Positions 1 through 8,775 of a stretch of DNA of 50,241 nucleotides are shown here, one piece after another. The DNA comes from CAVTWJ01 sp964525605 (lineage in GTDB: Bacteria > Oederibacteriota > Muellerivitia > Muellerivitales > Muellerivitaceae). Position 1 is the stretch's first letter; each line of letters begins with the position of its first letter. Made by a program: the position numbers and the translations under genes. Location: the NCBI GenBank assembly GCA_964525605.1, contig CAZGKT010000022.1, forward strand, positions 1-50,241, in the 5' to 3' direction. The notes under the pieces were generated by a model, which saw only the letters and a program-made list of their open reading frames with translations, was not told the origin of the DNA and made no database searches.

Positions 1-462
1 GAACTGGCCATCACGCGGGTCTTCGACGCCCCCCGGGAATTGGTTTTCGAGGCCTGGACCCAGGCCGAGCACTGGCAAAAGTGGTTCGGTCCCCACAGCG
101 CCACCATGCCCTACTGCCAAATGGAGGCCAAACCCGGCGGGACGCTTCATTTTTGCCATCGTTTGGAGGATGGGCAAGAAATTTGGGTGAATTGCGCCTA
201 CGAGGAGGTTTCAAAACCCGAGAGACTGGTTTTTACCATCCACTTTTCCGACAAGGCGGGTAACCTGAAAGATCGGCCGGGCTTTTCAAAAGAATCACGG
301 GTCACCGTAACCTTCGCGGAAAAAGAAAGCCAAACCGAGGTAGTGATCCGTCATACGGGTTTGGCGGTCGACCAAGGCGAATCGGAAGGTTGGAAGCAGG
401 GTCTGGACCGCTTAACCCATTTTCTCACTTCAAACGCATTAGGAGGCTCCCATGCCGGTTGA
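1..462 (+). CDS. SRPBCC/AHSA1-family protein, 5' partial
   Basis: The reading frame is open from the first base of the window, so the true start lies upstream. The visible part begins with residues ELAITRVFDAP, the usual first strand of Activator-of-Hsp90-ATPase-homologue (AHSA1) domains of the START/SRPBCC fold. It is followed by the family pattern of Trp-rich helix, a GG turn and a C-terminal helix (GWKQGLDRL). AHSA1 proteins are small cytoplasmic hydrophobic-ligand-binding or co-chaperone-like proteins, and the ligand here is unknown. The stop overlaps the next gene by 11 bases, and that neighbour is a paralogue, so the two are co-translated and probably arose by duplication. Family assignment is firm; function is not. 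Confidence 0.85.
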   Translation, partial: ELAITRVFDAPRELVFEAWTQAEHWQKWFGPHSATMPYCQMEAKPGGTLHFCHRLEDGQEIWVNCAYEEVSKPERLVFTIHFSDKAGNLKDRPGFSKESRVTVTFAEKESQTEVVIRHTGLAVDQGESEGWKQGLDRLTHFLTSNALGGSHAG

Positions 463-940
463 ATTAGGAAATTTCGAGAAGAAAGCCCACTCCAATGACC
501 TTTCGTTCAAGCGCACCGTGAAGGCGCCGCGAAAGCTAGTCTTCGAGGTTTTCACCCGACCCGAGCATTTGGTTCACTGGTGGGCGCCCAAGCCCTTCAC
601 CATGCCCAAGTGCGAAATCGACCTGCGGGCGGGGGGACAGTGGAACTACGTCTTCCGTTCCCCCGAGGGACCCGAGCACGACTGCCGGGCCACTTACCGG
701 GAAGTGGACCCGCCCCACAAGCTGGTGATGGAAAGCTCGGTGCCCGGCCCGGGGGGCAAACCCTTTTTCACCATCCGCCAAACCATTCTTTTGGAAGACC
801 GAGGGCAGGAGACGGAGTTGGTTCTTGAAATGAAGGTCTTGGAAGTCAATCCCGGCGGCGAGCCCTTTATCGAAGGCTCCCGACAGGGTTTTGGGATGAC
901 CCTCTCCAACCTGGACGAATATCTGGCGAAATTGAAGTAG
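452..940 (+). CDS. SRPBCC/AHSA1-family protein
   Basis: This 162-residue protein has a complete AHSA1-type SRPBCC domain. The first strand carries FKRTVKAPRKLVFEVFTRPEHL, the middle has the GGQWNYVFRSPEG turn, and the C-terminal helix is GFGMTLSNLDEYLAK. The ATG at 452 is preceded by AGGAGG at 441-446. The gene overlaps the preceding AHSA1 gene and is followed 15 bases later by a VOC-family gene, which suggests a three-gene operon of small cytoplasmic proteins of unknown substrate. Such pairs are often seen with YCII or VOC proteins and ECF sigma factors in other genomes, but no sigma gene is adjacent here. Confidence 0.85.
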   Translation: MPVELGNFEKKAHSNDLSFKRTVKAPRKLVFEVFTRPEHLVHWWAPKPFTMPKCEIDLRAGGQWNYVFRSPEGPEHDCRATYREVDPPHKLVMESSVPGPGGKPFFTIRQTILLEDRGQETELVLEMKVLEVNPGGEPFIEGSRQGFGMTLSNLDEYLAKLK

Positions 941-955
941 TTAAGGAGGAACCCG

Positions 956-1429
956 ATGGGAAAGTTGACGACTTGCCTTTGGTTCGACGGTAATGCCGAG
1001 GAAGCGGCCCGTTTTTACGCCTCCATTTTCAAGGGCACAAAGATCGGGAAAGTCACCCGCTATGGGAAGGCCGGACCCGGCCCCCTGGGAAAAGCCATGA
1101 CAGTTCCCTTTCGTCTCAACGGACAGGATTTTTTGGGGCTCAATGGAGGGCCTCACTTTAAATTCAATGAAGCCGTTTCGTTCATCGTGAACTGCAAAAC
1201 TCAAAAAGAAATTGATTACTATTGGAAAAAACTTTCCAAAGACGGAAAGGAAGTTCAATGCGGTTGGTTAAAAGATAAATTTGGCCTTTCCTGGCAAGTG
1301 GTACCCGAGGATATGGGAAAAATGATGCAAGACAAGGACCCCAAAAGATCAGCCCGGGTCATGGAGGCCCTGTTGCAAATGGTGAAACTGGACATAAAAA
1401 AATTGAAACAAGCCTACAAACAGTCCTAA
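956..1429 (+). CDS. VOC-superfamily (PhnB-like) protein
   Basis: The 157-residue product starts with TTCLWFDGNAEEAARFYASIF, the hallmark of the PhnB/3-demethylubiquinone-methyltransferase-like branch of the vicinal-oxygen-chelate fold. It also shows the internal motif QDFLGLNGGPHFKFNEAVSF and the second-module segment DKFGLSWQVVPEDM. Family members are small cytosolic dimers; many have no known enzymatic activity despite their names. A strong Shine-Dalgarno (AAGGAGGAA at 942-950) precedes the ATG. It is probably the last gene of the operon with the two AHSA1 proteins, since the next 258 bases hold no convincing gene. Confidence 0.85.
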   Translation: MGKLTTCLWFDGNAEEAARFYASIFKGTKIGKVTRYGKAGPGPLGKAMTVPFRLNGQDFLGLNGGPHFKFNEAVSFIVNCKTQKEIDYYWKKLSKDGKEVQCGWLKDKFGLSWQVVPEDMGKMMQDKDPKRSARVMEALLQMVKLDIKKLKQAYKQS

Positions 1430-1687
1430 CGAGTGAGAGACCCCTTCCGGAAACACTTTTCTTGGTAGGTTTTTTTGATGTCTATTTTTACAAGGTGACG
1501 AAATATTCCTCGCAGATTCAAAATAAGGTTGATGGGGCACTGTTAGACAAAGACATCCCTAGCCTTCGAGGTAATCCGGTATCCTTTGGAAACCTTACAG
1601 GTAAACGGGGCCCGGGGTTTAATGCCGATTTAACGCTATTTCCGTTTTAAAATAGTTATACTGCTAGGGTAGTTATTCAACTGACTT

Positions 1688-2833
1688 GTGACTCCTTTCC
1701 TTCCCCCAGTTTTTGCGAACCGACAACCGGACAAAACCGAATGGGTTTGGCGTTATACGTCGAACGGACATCCTTTGGCATTTCTTGACCGAGTTTTGGA
1801 CCCTCCTTCCTATGGATATGTCCGAGACCAAAAATTGTACGTTCCTTCCACCCGGGAACTTTTTCATGAGTTCTTTACCCGGATCAATCTCTTCCATTCC
1901 CGAAAAAATTGGCTCCCGCTTTTCGGCTGGGTCGTCGTGTTGTTTTTCGCCCCTTTCTTCTTTCTGTTCTTCCTTCACTATTTCACCTGGAAGCTTTTTC
2001 TCATCGGGTTCATCTACAGCATGGTCGTGCTGGGAACCCATGGGACTGTTTATCTACACCGATACTCCACGCACCACGCTTTCACCTTCACCAACCGCAT
2101 CTGGCTTTTCATCGTCAGCAACCTGGTCATCAAAATCGTGCCTGAAGAGGTTTACGTGGTCTCGCACCACGTCCACCATTACATTTCCGAGAAACCGGGA
2201 GACCCTTACAATGTTTATGGGGGATTTCTTTACTGCTTCCTGGCCGATGTGAATCACCAGGCGATCGCTCGTGATTTCTCGCGGGAGGATTACGCCAAGA
2301 CCGCCAAATTGATTGAACACACCGTCGTACCTCTGAACAGTTATGAGCAATATCAAAAATGGGGATCGATCAGCCATCCCCTCCCGACCCTGCTTCAATT
2401 CACCCTCAACTGGGCCTTCTGGTTCGGGGCTTTTTATCTCATGGGCGGCATGCCCCTGGCGGTCGCCATCTTCGGAATGAGCGCGGTCTGGGCAGTGGGA
2501 ATTCGCACCTTTAATTTCGACGGACACGGCCGCGGAAAAGACCAACGCAAAGACGGCATCGACTTCAACCGCGCCGACCTCTCCATTAATCAGCCCTGGC
2601 CGGGAATGATCACAGGTGAATGGCACAATAACCATCACCTCTACCCCAACGGAATCCGCGCCGGATTTCTGACCTACCAATGGGACTATGCCTGGCTCTT
2701 CATCTGCGGCTGCCGGTTCCTCGGCGGCATAGCCCATTGCCGGGATTACAAAGACCAGTTCATGGAAAAACACTACAAACCCTACCTAGCCCAGAAAAAA
2801 GGATTGCCCGCCGGCGACCCCGCCGTTTCATAA
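1688..2833 (+). CDS. acyl-CoA/acyl-lipid desaturase (delta-9 type)
   Basis: This is an integral-membrane di-iron fatty-acid desaturase of 381 residues. Three histidine boxes are visible: HRYSTH followed by a further H, HHVHH, and HNNHH. They lie in the order and spacing of the stearoyl-CoA desaturase branch, with hydrophobic segments at about residues 75-115 and 240-270. It introduces a double bond into saturated acyl chains and needs oxygen and an electron donor. The start shown is GTG with only a weak upstream AGGG, and no in-frame ATG lies nearby, so the N-terminus is uncertain. A second, distinct desaturase is encoded at 35029-36075. Confidence 0.85.
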   Translation: MTPFLPPVFANRQPDKTEWVWRYTSNGHPLAFLDRVLDPPSYGYVRDQKLYVPSTRELFHEFFTRINLFHSRKNWLPLFGWVVVLFFAPFFFLFFLHYFTWKLFLIGFIYSMVVLGTHGTVYLHRYSTHHAFTFTNRIWLFIVSNLVIKIVPEEVYVVSHHVHHYISEKPGDPYNVYGGFLYCFLADVNHQAIARDFSREDYAKTAKLIEHTVVPLNSYEQYQKWGSISHPLPTLLQFTLNWAFWFGAFYLMGGMPLAVAIFGMSAVWAVGIRTFNFDGHGRGKDQRKDGIDFNRADLSINQPWPGMITGEWHNNHHLYPNGIRAGFLTYQWDYAWLFICGCRFLGGIAHCRDYKDQFMEKHYKPYLAQKKGLPAGDPAVS

Positions 2834-2973
2834 ACGGTAACTGAAACCGCTTCCAAATTTTTTTAGTTTTTCCCTCCCAAGCGCACTTCCCCAACATTTC
2901 GACTGAAGGCTTTTTCAAGAGCCTGTTAAAATGCGTTTTCCATTATTTTCATTCTTAACTTTCAGGAGTTTTC

Positions 2974-3924
2974 ATGCAAACCCGCCCGCTGGGAAATTCC
3001 GATTTAAAGATTACTTCCATAGGTATCGGCACCTGGGCCATCGGAGGTCCCGACGGCAACTGGAACTGGGGTCCCCAAGACGACCAGGATTCCATCTCCG
3101 CCATTCACCGGGCGGTAGAACTTGGGATCAACTGGATCGACACCGCTCCGGCCTACGGCAAGGGCCATTCGGAAGAAATGGTCGGCCGGGCGCTGAAGGG
3201 GCTTTCCAAAAAACCATACATCTTCACCAAAAACTCCCTCGCCTGGGGAAAAGATAAGGTAATCGTGAATTGTCTCAAGGCCGATTCCATCCGCCGGGAA
3301 TGTGAAAATAGTCTTGCCCGTTTGGGTGTGGAAGCTCTCGATTTATGGCAGATCCATTGGCCCAATCCGACCGGGGATATCGAGGAAGGCTGGACCGAAA
3401 TGGCCAAACTCCAAAAAGCCGGAAAGGTGCGCTGGATCGGGGTTTCCAATTTCAGTGCTTCTCAAATGAAAAGGGCCCAGGCCATCGCCCCGGTCACTTC
3501 CCTCCAGCCCCCCTACTCGGCCATTCGACGGGACATCGAAAATGAGATCCTTCCCTTCTGCGCCCAGGAAAACATCGGGGTGATCGCTTATTCCCCCATG
3601 CAGGCGGGTCTATTGAGCGGACGCATGACCACCGAAAGGATCAAAAACCTATCCCCATCCGATTGGCGCCGTCAGGACGATAACTTTCAGGAGCCACGAT
3701 TAAAGAAAAACCTGGCCCTCCAGGATGCTTTCGGCCGAATCGCCTCCCGGCATGGCCATTCAGCCGGCGTGGCGGCCCTGGCTTGGGTTTTGCGCCGAAA
3801 CGAGGTCACCGGCGCCATCGCGGGGGTACGAAACGCCAAGCAAGTGGAAGAACTCGCCCCCGCGCTGGATTTTCGGTTAAGCCAAGCAGAGCTTGTCGAA
3901 ATCAACGGCCTGCTCACGGCCTAG
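2974..3924 (+). CDS. aldo/keto reductase
   Basis: The 316-residue protein is a TIM-barrel NADPH-dependent aldo/keto reductase. The N-terminus has GNSDLKITSIGIGTWAIGG. The catalytic tetrad is recognisable as Asp and Tyr in WIDTAPAYGKGHSEE, Lys in IFTKNS and His in LWQIHWP. The C-terminal cofactor-binding stretch is AIAGVRNAKQVEE. The ATG follows CAGGAG at 2963-2968. Physiological substrate is unknown; such enzymes reduce sugars, aldehydes and ketones in the cytoplasm. It stands alone between a desaturase and a DUF3795 gene on the same strand, each with its own upstream gap. Confidence 0.9.
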   Translation: MQTRPLGNSDLKITSIGIGTWAIGGPDGNWNWGPQDDQDSISAIHRAVELGINWIDTAPAYGKGHSEEMVGRALKGLSKKPYIFTKNSLAWGKDKVIVNCLKADSIRRECENSLARLGVEALDLWQIHWPNPTGDIEEGWTEMAKLQKAGKVRWIGVSNFSASQMKRAQAIAPVTSLQPPYSAIRRDIENEILPFCAQENIGVIAYSPMQAGLLSGRMTTERIKNLSPSDWRRQDDNFQEPRLKKNLALQDAFGRIASRHGHSAGVAALAWVLRRNEVTGAIAGVRNAKQVEELAPALDFRLSQAELVEINGLLTA

Positions 3925-4003
3925 GCCGCTTTATAGGTTGAATCATAAAAGCTCACCGCCCCGCGATTTAAAATGGCTCCATTCTTAACAAGGGGTGTTT
4001 TCC

Positions 4004-4354
4004 ATGCGTGAGGTGAAAGCGGACCCGGCCCTGGTAGCCTGTTGCGGGCTTTATTGCGGAGCCTGCGGTTCCTACCTGAAGGAAAAATGTGAAGGCTGCC
4101 AAAAAAGCGAAAACAATTCCTGGTGTCAGGTCAAGAAATGCACGAATAAAAAAGGGATCTCCACCTGCGCCCAATGCCTGATGTATCCGGACCCTACCAA
4201 ATGCGATACATTCAATAATTTCATTTCTAAAATATTTGGAATGATTTTGAACTCTGATCGTCCAGCTTGTTTGAAAGAGATACGGACTTCGAACCTTCAG
4301 GCCTACGCCGAAAAAATGGCGGGGCTCAAACAGCGAACCATCCACCGTTCGTGA
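4004..4354 (+). CDS. Cys-rich DUF3795-family protein
   Basis: The 116-residue product carries a run of cysteines near its N-terminus (CCGLYCGACGSYLKEKCEGC, then further Cys in WCQVKKC and STCAQC). This is the signature of the DUF3795 family, thought to bind zinc or another metal. The function of the family is unknown. I chose the ATG at 4004 because AGGGG at 3991-3995 sits eight bases upstream; a GTG at 3995 lies inside that Shine-Dalgarno and is unlikely. No membrane segment or signal peptide is seen. Confidence 0.75.
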   Translation: MREVKADPALVACCGLYCGACGSYLKEKCEGCQKSENNSWCQVKKCTNKKGISTCAQCLMYPDPTKCDTFNNFISKIFGMILNSDRPACLKEIRTSNLQAYAEKMAGLKQRTIHRS

Positions 4355-4404
4355 GCCGATGGTCGTTTCTGTACATCATCCAGAAACATCGATAAACTTT
4401 CCCC

Positions 4405-4905
4405 ATGGATACCCTGCGCTATATTCCGGCTAAAACCCACGCGGATTGCCACGCCCTGGAAGCCCTGGCCTTTCCCATCTGGCGGGACCATTACACCCCT
4501 CTCATCGGTAACGCCCAGGTGGAATATATGCTTCAAAAATTCCAGACCGCCCATGCCATTGAACATCAAATGAAAGAAGGGACTCATTATTTTTTTCTTC
4601 AAACCGAGGAAGAAGAAAACATCGGCTACCTTTCGATCGTCTTCCGCCCGAACGAGCTTTTTTTGAGCAAATTTTACCTTTTGAAACCCTATCGGGGCCA
4701 GGGCTGGGCCCGCGCCGCCCTGGCTTTTCTCAAAACCTTGGCTCGTGGCAAGGGTTTAGGAAAGATCACCTTGACCGTCCACAAGCAAAATCCATCCGTA
4801 AAGGTATATCAGGCCCTAGGTTTCGCGATTTTGGAGCCCGTCGTCACCGACATTGGAGGCGGATTTGTGATGGACGACTACCGCATGGGCTTAACTATCT
4901 CCTAA
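4405..4905 (+). CDS. GNAT-family N-acetyltransferase
   Basis: The 166-residue protein has the GCN5-related fold. The beta4 region is ELFLSKFYLLKPYRGQGWARA, including the acetyl-CoA pyrophosphate-binding R/Q-x-x-G-x-A type loop (RGQGWA). The later motif NPSVKVYQALGFAI is the typical alpha4/beta7 segment. The acceptor substrate cannot be told; small amines, peptides or antibiotics are all possible. No clear Shine-Dalgarno precedes the ATG. The gene lies 50 bases after the DUF3795 gene and just upstream of the nickel-uptake genes, from which it is separated by an operator-like region. Confidence 0.8.
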   Translation: MDTLRYIPAKTHADCHALEALAFPIWRDHYTPLIGNAQVEYMLQKFQTAHAIEHQMKEGTHYFFLQTEEEENIGYLSIVFRPNELFLSKFYLLKPYRGQGWARAALAFLKTLARGKGLGKITLTVHKQNPSVKVYQALGFAILEPVVTDIGGGFVMDDYRMGLTIS

Positions 4906-4928
4906 AGAATTCAACAATACCTTTTTCC

Positions 4929-4964
4929 GTATGAAAATTTTAAAAATCGTATGACTGTCATCAT
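4929..4964. promoter_or_regulatory. Candidate operator region upstream of nikR
   Basis: Two copies of GTATGA occur at 4929-4934 and 4949-4954, exactly 20 bases apart and on the same face of the helix. The second copy runs into ATGACTGTCATCAT (4951-4964), a TGA-N6-TCA arrangement close to the CRP/FNR-like palindromes found later in the window. E. coli NikR binds GTATGA-N16-TCATAC as an inverted repeat; here the half-sites are direct, so a NikR role is only a guess. The region is 58-93 bases upstream of the nikR start. Confidence 0.3.
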
Positions 4965-5021
4965 GGTGTTCACGACCCATCCCTCCTAAATTTGGTTCTC
5001 AACTCCATTAAGGAACCAACC

Positions 5022-5438
5022 ATGGCTGATCTTCAACGCTTCAGTTTTTCCATCGAGAAGTCCCTGGCCGCTCAACTTGAAAAGATGATCCGGGAAAGTC
5101 ATTACGAAAACCGGTCCGAATTCATCCGGGACCTGGTACGTGGTAAAATGGTGGACGCGGAATGGGAAACGGATGGGGAAGCCTTGGGGACGATTTCACT
5201 TCTTTACGACCATCACAAGCGCCGCTTGAGTGAAAAGTTGATCGAGGTTCAACACCACCACGCGGCCCAGGTTTTGGCCTCCACCCACGTGCACTTGAAC
5301 AAAAACATTTGCGCCGAAATGATCATGGTTCGAGGCAAGGCCCCCGACATCCGGCACCTGTTTGACCATATGCGGCAGGAAAAGGGTGTCCTGCACTCTT
5401 CCATTTCCTTGGGAACCCTGGGCGGGCAATTAGGCTGA
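5022..5438 (+). CDS. nikR: nickel-responsive regulator NikR
   Basis: This 138-residue protein has an N-terminal ribbon-helix-helix domain (RFSFSIEKSLAAQLEKMIRE, then NRSEFIRDLVR) and a C-terminal ACT-like nickel-binding domain. The high-affinity nickel ligands known from E. coli NikR (His76, His87, His89, Cys95) align with His78 in QHHHAAQ, His89 and His91 in THVHLN, and Cys97 in NICAEM. It should act as a tetrameric DNA-binding repressor (or activator) that senses intracellular nickel. I chose the ATG at 5022 because AAGGAA lies about seven bases upstream and the resulting length fits the family. The next genes are a nickel permease and an outer-membrane receptor, which fits local regulation of nickel uptake. 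Confidence 0.93.
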   Translation: MADLQRFSFSIEKSLAAQLEKMIRESHYENRSEFIRDLVRGKMVDAEWETDGEALGTISLLYDHHKRRLSEKLIEVQHHHAAQVLASTHVHLNKNICAEMIMVRGKAPDIRHLFDHMRQEKGVLHSSISLGTLGGQLG

Positions 5439-5483
5439 TTTTTAGATGTGGGACACACAAATCGATCGGCGCGGGGGAATTCG

Positions 5484-6527
5484 ATGGCTTGGTTCAAACT
5501 TTTTGATGATGGCCGCGAAAACGCCCGGGCCAAGACCACCGCGCTTTACTTTTGGCTCGGGGTTCTCAACCTGGGTGCCTGGGTCTGGGCTTGGACGGTT
5601 TTCGCCCATAGTCCGGCGCTTTTAGGAACGGCTTTTCTGGCCTATCTCTTGGGGTTGCGCCACGCGGTCGATGCGGACCACATCGCAGCCATCGACAATG
5701 TGGTTCGAAAGCTCATGCAGGAGGGCCGCAGGCCCATTTCCGTCGGTTTTTTCTTTTCCCTGGGACATTCCACGATCGTTGTCCTGGCATCGGCATTCCT
5801 GGCCGCCGCCATCGGATTGTCCCACGACCATCTTGAAAGCATTAAAGCCATTGGAGGCGTCTTGGGCACGGCGGTCTCAGCCTTCTTCCTAGTCGGTATT
5901 GGTCTCGCCAATCTTTTCGTCTTAAAAAACATCTGGAGGGCTTTTCAGCGCGAACAACGGGGTGAATCCTGCAACAGCGAGGAACTGGACGGGCTACTTT
6001 GGGATCGGGGTTTCCTGTCGCGCGTCTTCAAGCCCATTCTCAACAGGGTTTCTGAAAGCCGCCATATGTACCCGGTCGGCTTTCTTTTTGGTCTGGGTTT
6101 TGACACGGCCACCGAAATTGGGTTACTGGCCATCGCGGCTTCTCAGGCGGCCCAGGGATTGTCCTTTGGAACCACCATGGTTTTTCCCATCCTTTTCACT
6201 GCGGGAATGTCGCTGGTGGACACCTCCGACAGCGTCCTCATGACAGGGGTCTACGGCTGGGCCTTTGTGCACCCTTTAAGGAAACTCTGGTACAACTTGA
6301 CCCTCACTTCCCTTTCCGTGCTGGTGGCTCTTTTAATCGGCTCTCTGGAGGGTTTGGGACTGGTCGCCGACAAACTCAATCTACACGGCGGGGCTTTTAG
6401 CCTCATCGAGTCCTTGAACGACGACCTAACGAACTTCGGGTTCGTGGTGGTGGGAGTCTTCGTGATGGGTTGGCTTTTGTCGGTTTTGATCTACCGGATG
6501 CAGGGATTCGAGAAAACCGAAGCTTAA
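5484..6527 (+). CDS. NiCoT-family nickel/cobalt permease
   Basis: The protein (about 347 residues) is a polytopic inner-membrane secondary transporter of the HoxN/NixA (NiCoT) family. All signature motifs are present: RHAVDADHIAAIDNVVRK in the second helix, FFSLGHSTIVV, LGFDTATEIGLL, and GMSLVDTSDSVLM. The His and Asp residues of the first motif bind the metal. The ATG at 5484 follows GGGGGAA at 5473-5479; an upstream in-frame GTG at 5448 lacks a good Shine-Dalgarno. It follows nikR by 45 bases and precedes a TonB-dependent receptor, giving a regulator, an inner-membrane step and an outer-membrane step for nickel in one cluster. Discrimination between nickel and cobalt cannot be made by eye. 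Confidence 0.92.
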   Translation: MAWFKLFDDGRENARAKTTALYFWLGVLNLGAWVWAWTVFAHSPALLGTAFLAYLLGLRHAVDADHIAAIDNVVRKLMQEGRRPISVGFFFSLGHSTIVVLASAFLAAAIGLSHDHLESIKAIGGVLGTAVSAFFLVGIGLANLFVLKNIWRAFQREQRGESCNSEELDGLLWDRGFLSRVFKPILNRVSESRHMYPVGFLFGLGFDTATEIGLLAIAASQAAQGLSFGTTMVFPILFTAGMSLVDTSDSVLMTGVYGWAFVHPLRKLWYNLTLTSLSVLVALLIGSLEGLGLVADKLNLHGGAFSLIESLNDDLTNFGFVVVGVFVMGWLLSVLIYRMQGFEKTEA

Positions 6528-6582
6528 TTTTTTTGTTTTGATAGTATTACGATTTATCTATAAATATTATTTTGGAACCGCC

Positions 6583-8638
6583 ATGGGATACCAAACGATT
6601 TTCCACCCCTGTTTCTTCGCAAAAGAAATGGTTTTTCTTCTCCTTTGGGGAATCAGCGAGGCGTCTTGGTCGCAAGACATTACTCCCACTTCCAGTGTGA
6701 CGCCCACCCGGACCATGACCTACGAAGCGGTCACCTCCGCTCCGGTAACCACCAAACCCTTGTTCCAATTGCCGGAAGTGCTCGTGATTGGCCGGTCGGA
6801 AAGTCTGATCGGCACCGCCGACTCGGCTAGCGAAGGCTACGTGGGTGCATCCGACATAGCTACGAAACCCCTGCTTCGACCTGGCGAAATCATGGAAAAC
6901 GTACCGGGCCTAATCGTGACCCAGCACTCGGGCGACGGCAAGGCCAACCAGTATTTCCTGCGCGGCTTCAACCTGGACCACGGCACCGATTTTTCGACCT
7001 TCGTGGACGGGGTTCCCATGAACCTGCCCACGCAGGCCCACGGCCAGGGCTACTCGGACTTGAATTTCCTGTTTCCCGAACTGATTGAGGACGTGGAATA
7101 CAAAAAAGGGCCTTATTTCGCCGAGGAAGGGGATTTCTCATCGGCGGGCGGCGCCCAGATCCGAACCTTCCGAAGTCTCCCCTTCGCCATCGCCGAGGTC
7201 ACCCTGGGTGATTTCGGCTACCAGCGGGCCGTGGCCGCCGATTCCAGCTCCCTGGGGACGGATAAGCTCACCTACGCCATGGAAACCCAGCATACCGACG
7301 GCCCCTGGGACGTTCCGGAAAACTATAAAAAGTACAACGCCTTCATGCGTTACAGCTCGGGTACCGACGCCCAGGGCTGGGACGTGACCGGCACCGGCTA
7401 CGAGGGCGACTGGTACGGAACCAACCAGATCCCCGAAAGGGCGGTGGAGGAGGGGCTGATCGGCCCCTACGGAAGCCTCAGCCCCAGCGACGGGGGCAAG
7501 GAATACCGGTGGAGCCTGGCCGGGGAATGGCGGGGCGGAAACCCTTCCTCCCCCGTGACCCTGCAGGCCTATTACGTGCGCTCTTTCTTCGACCTCTTCA
7601 GCGACTTCACCTTTTTCATGAACAACCCCGTCCAGGGCGACCAGTTTGAGCAGTACGACGACCGCAACATCCTGGGCGGCCAGGCGGTCCAGGCCTGGAG
7701 CCACGGCCTGTTGGGCGCCGAATCCCGCACCACCGCGGGCCTCCAAATCCGTGGCGATTTCGTCCATATCGGTCTATACAACACCGAAAACCGGACCCGT
7801 TTTTCCACCGACTCGGACGACCAGGTGACCCTCCTCAACGGCGGCCTTTACGTTTCCAACCTGACCCATTGGAGCGATTGGTTCCGGTCCACCTTAGGCT
7901 TAAGGGGCGACGCGGTGCGGTACGAAGTCACCGCCAACGTGCCGGGTAACTCGGGCACCTCCACGGGCACCCTTATGAGCCCCAAGGGAAGCCTGGTCTT
8001 CGGCCCCTGGGGCGGTACCGAGATCTATTTGAGCGGCGGGTTCGACTACCATTCCAACGACGCGCGGGGAACCGTCAAGAACTGGCTCGTCACCACTCAG
8101 GATGGGGGCCCCGTGACGGTCCAAAACTGGCTGGTCACCACCAACCCCGAAGGACAGCCCGTGACGCACGTGGGCACCCTTGCCGCCTACGAACCCCTGG
8201 TGCAGTCCCGGGGGGCGGAATTCGGCGTCCGGTGTGAGTCCGTCCCCAACTTAAGGAGCACCGTTTCTTTTTGGATGCTCGACTTGGATTCGGAACTGGT
8301 CTTCGACGGCGACGACGGCACCACCGACCCCTCCGGCGCCACCCGCCGAATCGGCATCGAATGGGCCAACGACTGGNNNNNNNNNNNNNNNNNNNNNNNN
8401 NNNNNNNNNNNNNNNNNNNNNNNNNNNNNNNNNNNNNNNNNNNNNNNNNNNNNNNNNNNNNNNNNNNNNNNNNNNNACCCTTGCCCTGGAGGTCTTCAAC
8501 CTATTCAACGCCCAGGCCGACGACATCACCTATTACGACGTGAGTCAGTTGAAGGGGGAATCGGCCCCCGTTTATGACTTCATGTTCCATCCCGTGGAGC
8601 CCCTGGGATTGCGGGCCAGCCTGAAGCTGCGGATCTAA
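6583..8638 (+). CDS. TonB-dependent outer-membrane receptor, probably for nickel (interrupted by gap)
   Basis: A signal-peptide-like N-terminus (MGYQTIFHPCFFAKEMVFLL) is followed by a TonB-box-like stretch (PEVLVIG). A plug domain comes next, with RPGEIMENVPGLIVTQHSG, YFLRGFNLDHGTDF and FVDGVPMNLPTQAHGQGY. The beta-barrel starts near residue 190. After the 100-N gap the last barrel strands are read in another frame (LALEVFNLFNAQADDITYY to LGLRASLKLRI and TAA at 8636-8638). The apparent frame change is caused by the arbitrary gap length, not by mutation. The ATG at 6583 has GGAA upstream; a TTG at 6538 is less likely. Position directly after nikR and the NiCoT gene suggests nickel, as for NikR-controlled FrpB4/FecA3-type receptors, but substrate is inferred from context only. 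Confidence 0.88.
8377..8476. other. Assembly gap (100 N) inside the TonB receptor gene
   Basis: Exactly 100 N, a conventional placeholder for a scaffold join. Flanking reading frames of the receptor differ by one, so the real missing length is not a multiple that preserves this frame. Confidence 0.98.
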
Positions 8639-8775
8639 GCATGATAGAGTCTGATTTATCTCATGAACCCCCTAGCCCTTCCCGCCGATAATCCATTCCC
8701 CGGGGTTCATCTCGGACAATAAACGCTTTTCCATTTCCCTGCAAATTTACCCGGACACAAAAAGGAACCCATCCC

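Noticed and set aside
1462..1650. 62-codon plus-strand frame between the VOC and desaturase genes
   Set aside because: No Shine-Dalgarno, no family likeness and a start that is not ATG-supported; I consider the spacer non-coding.
2054..2773. 239-codon minus-strand frame opposite the desaturase gene
   Set aside because: It is antisense to a protein with clear His boxes and has no recognisable features.
8651..8663. TGA-N6-TCA (TGATTTATCTCA) upstream of hydG, like a CRP/FNR site
   Set aside because: The arms beyond TGA/TCA do not match the ATGAC type or each other well, and such a six-base core is expected by chance many times in the window.
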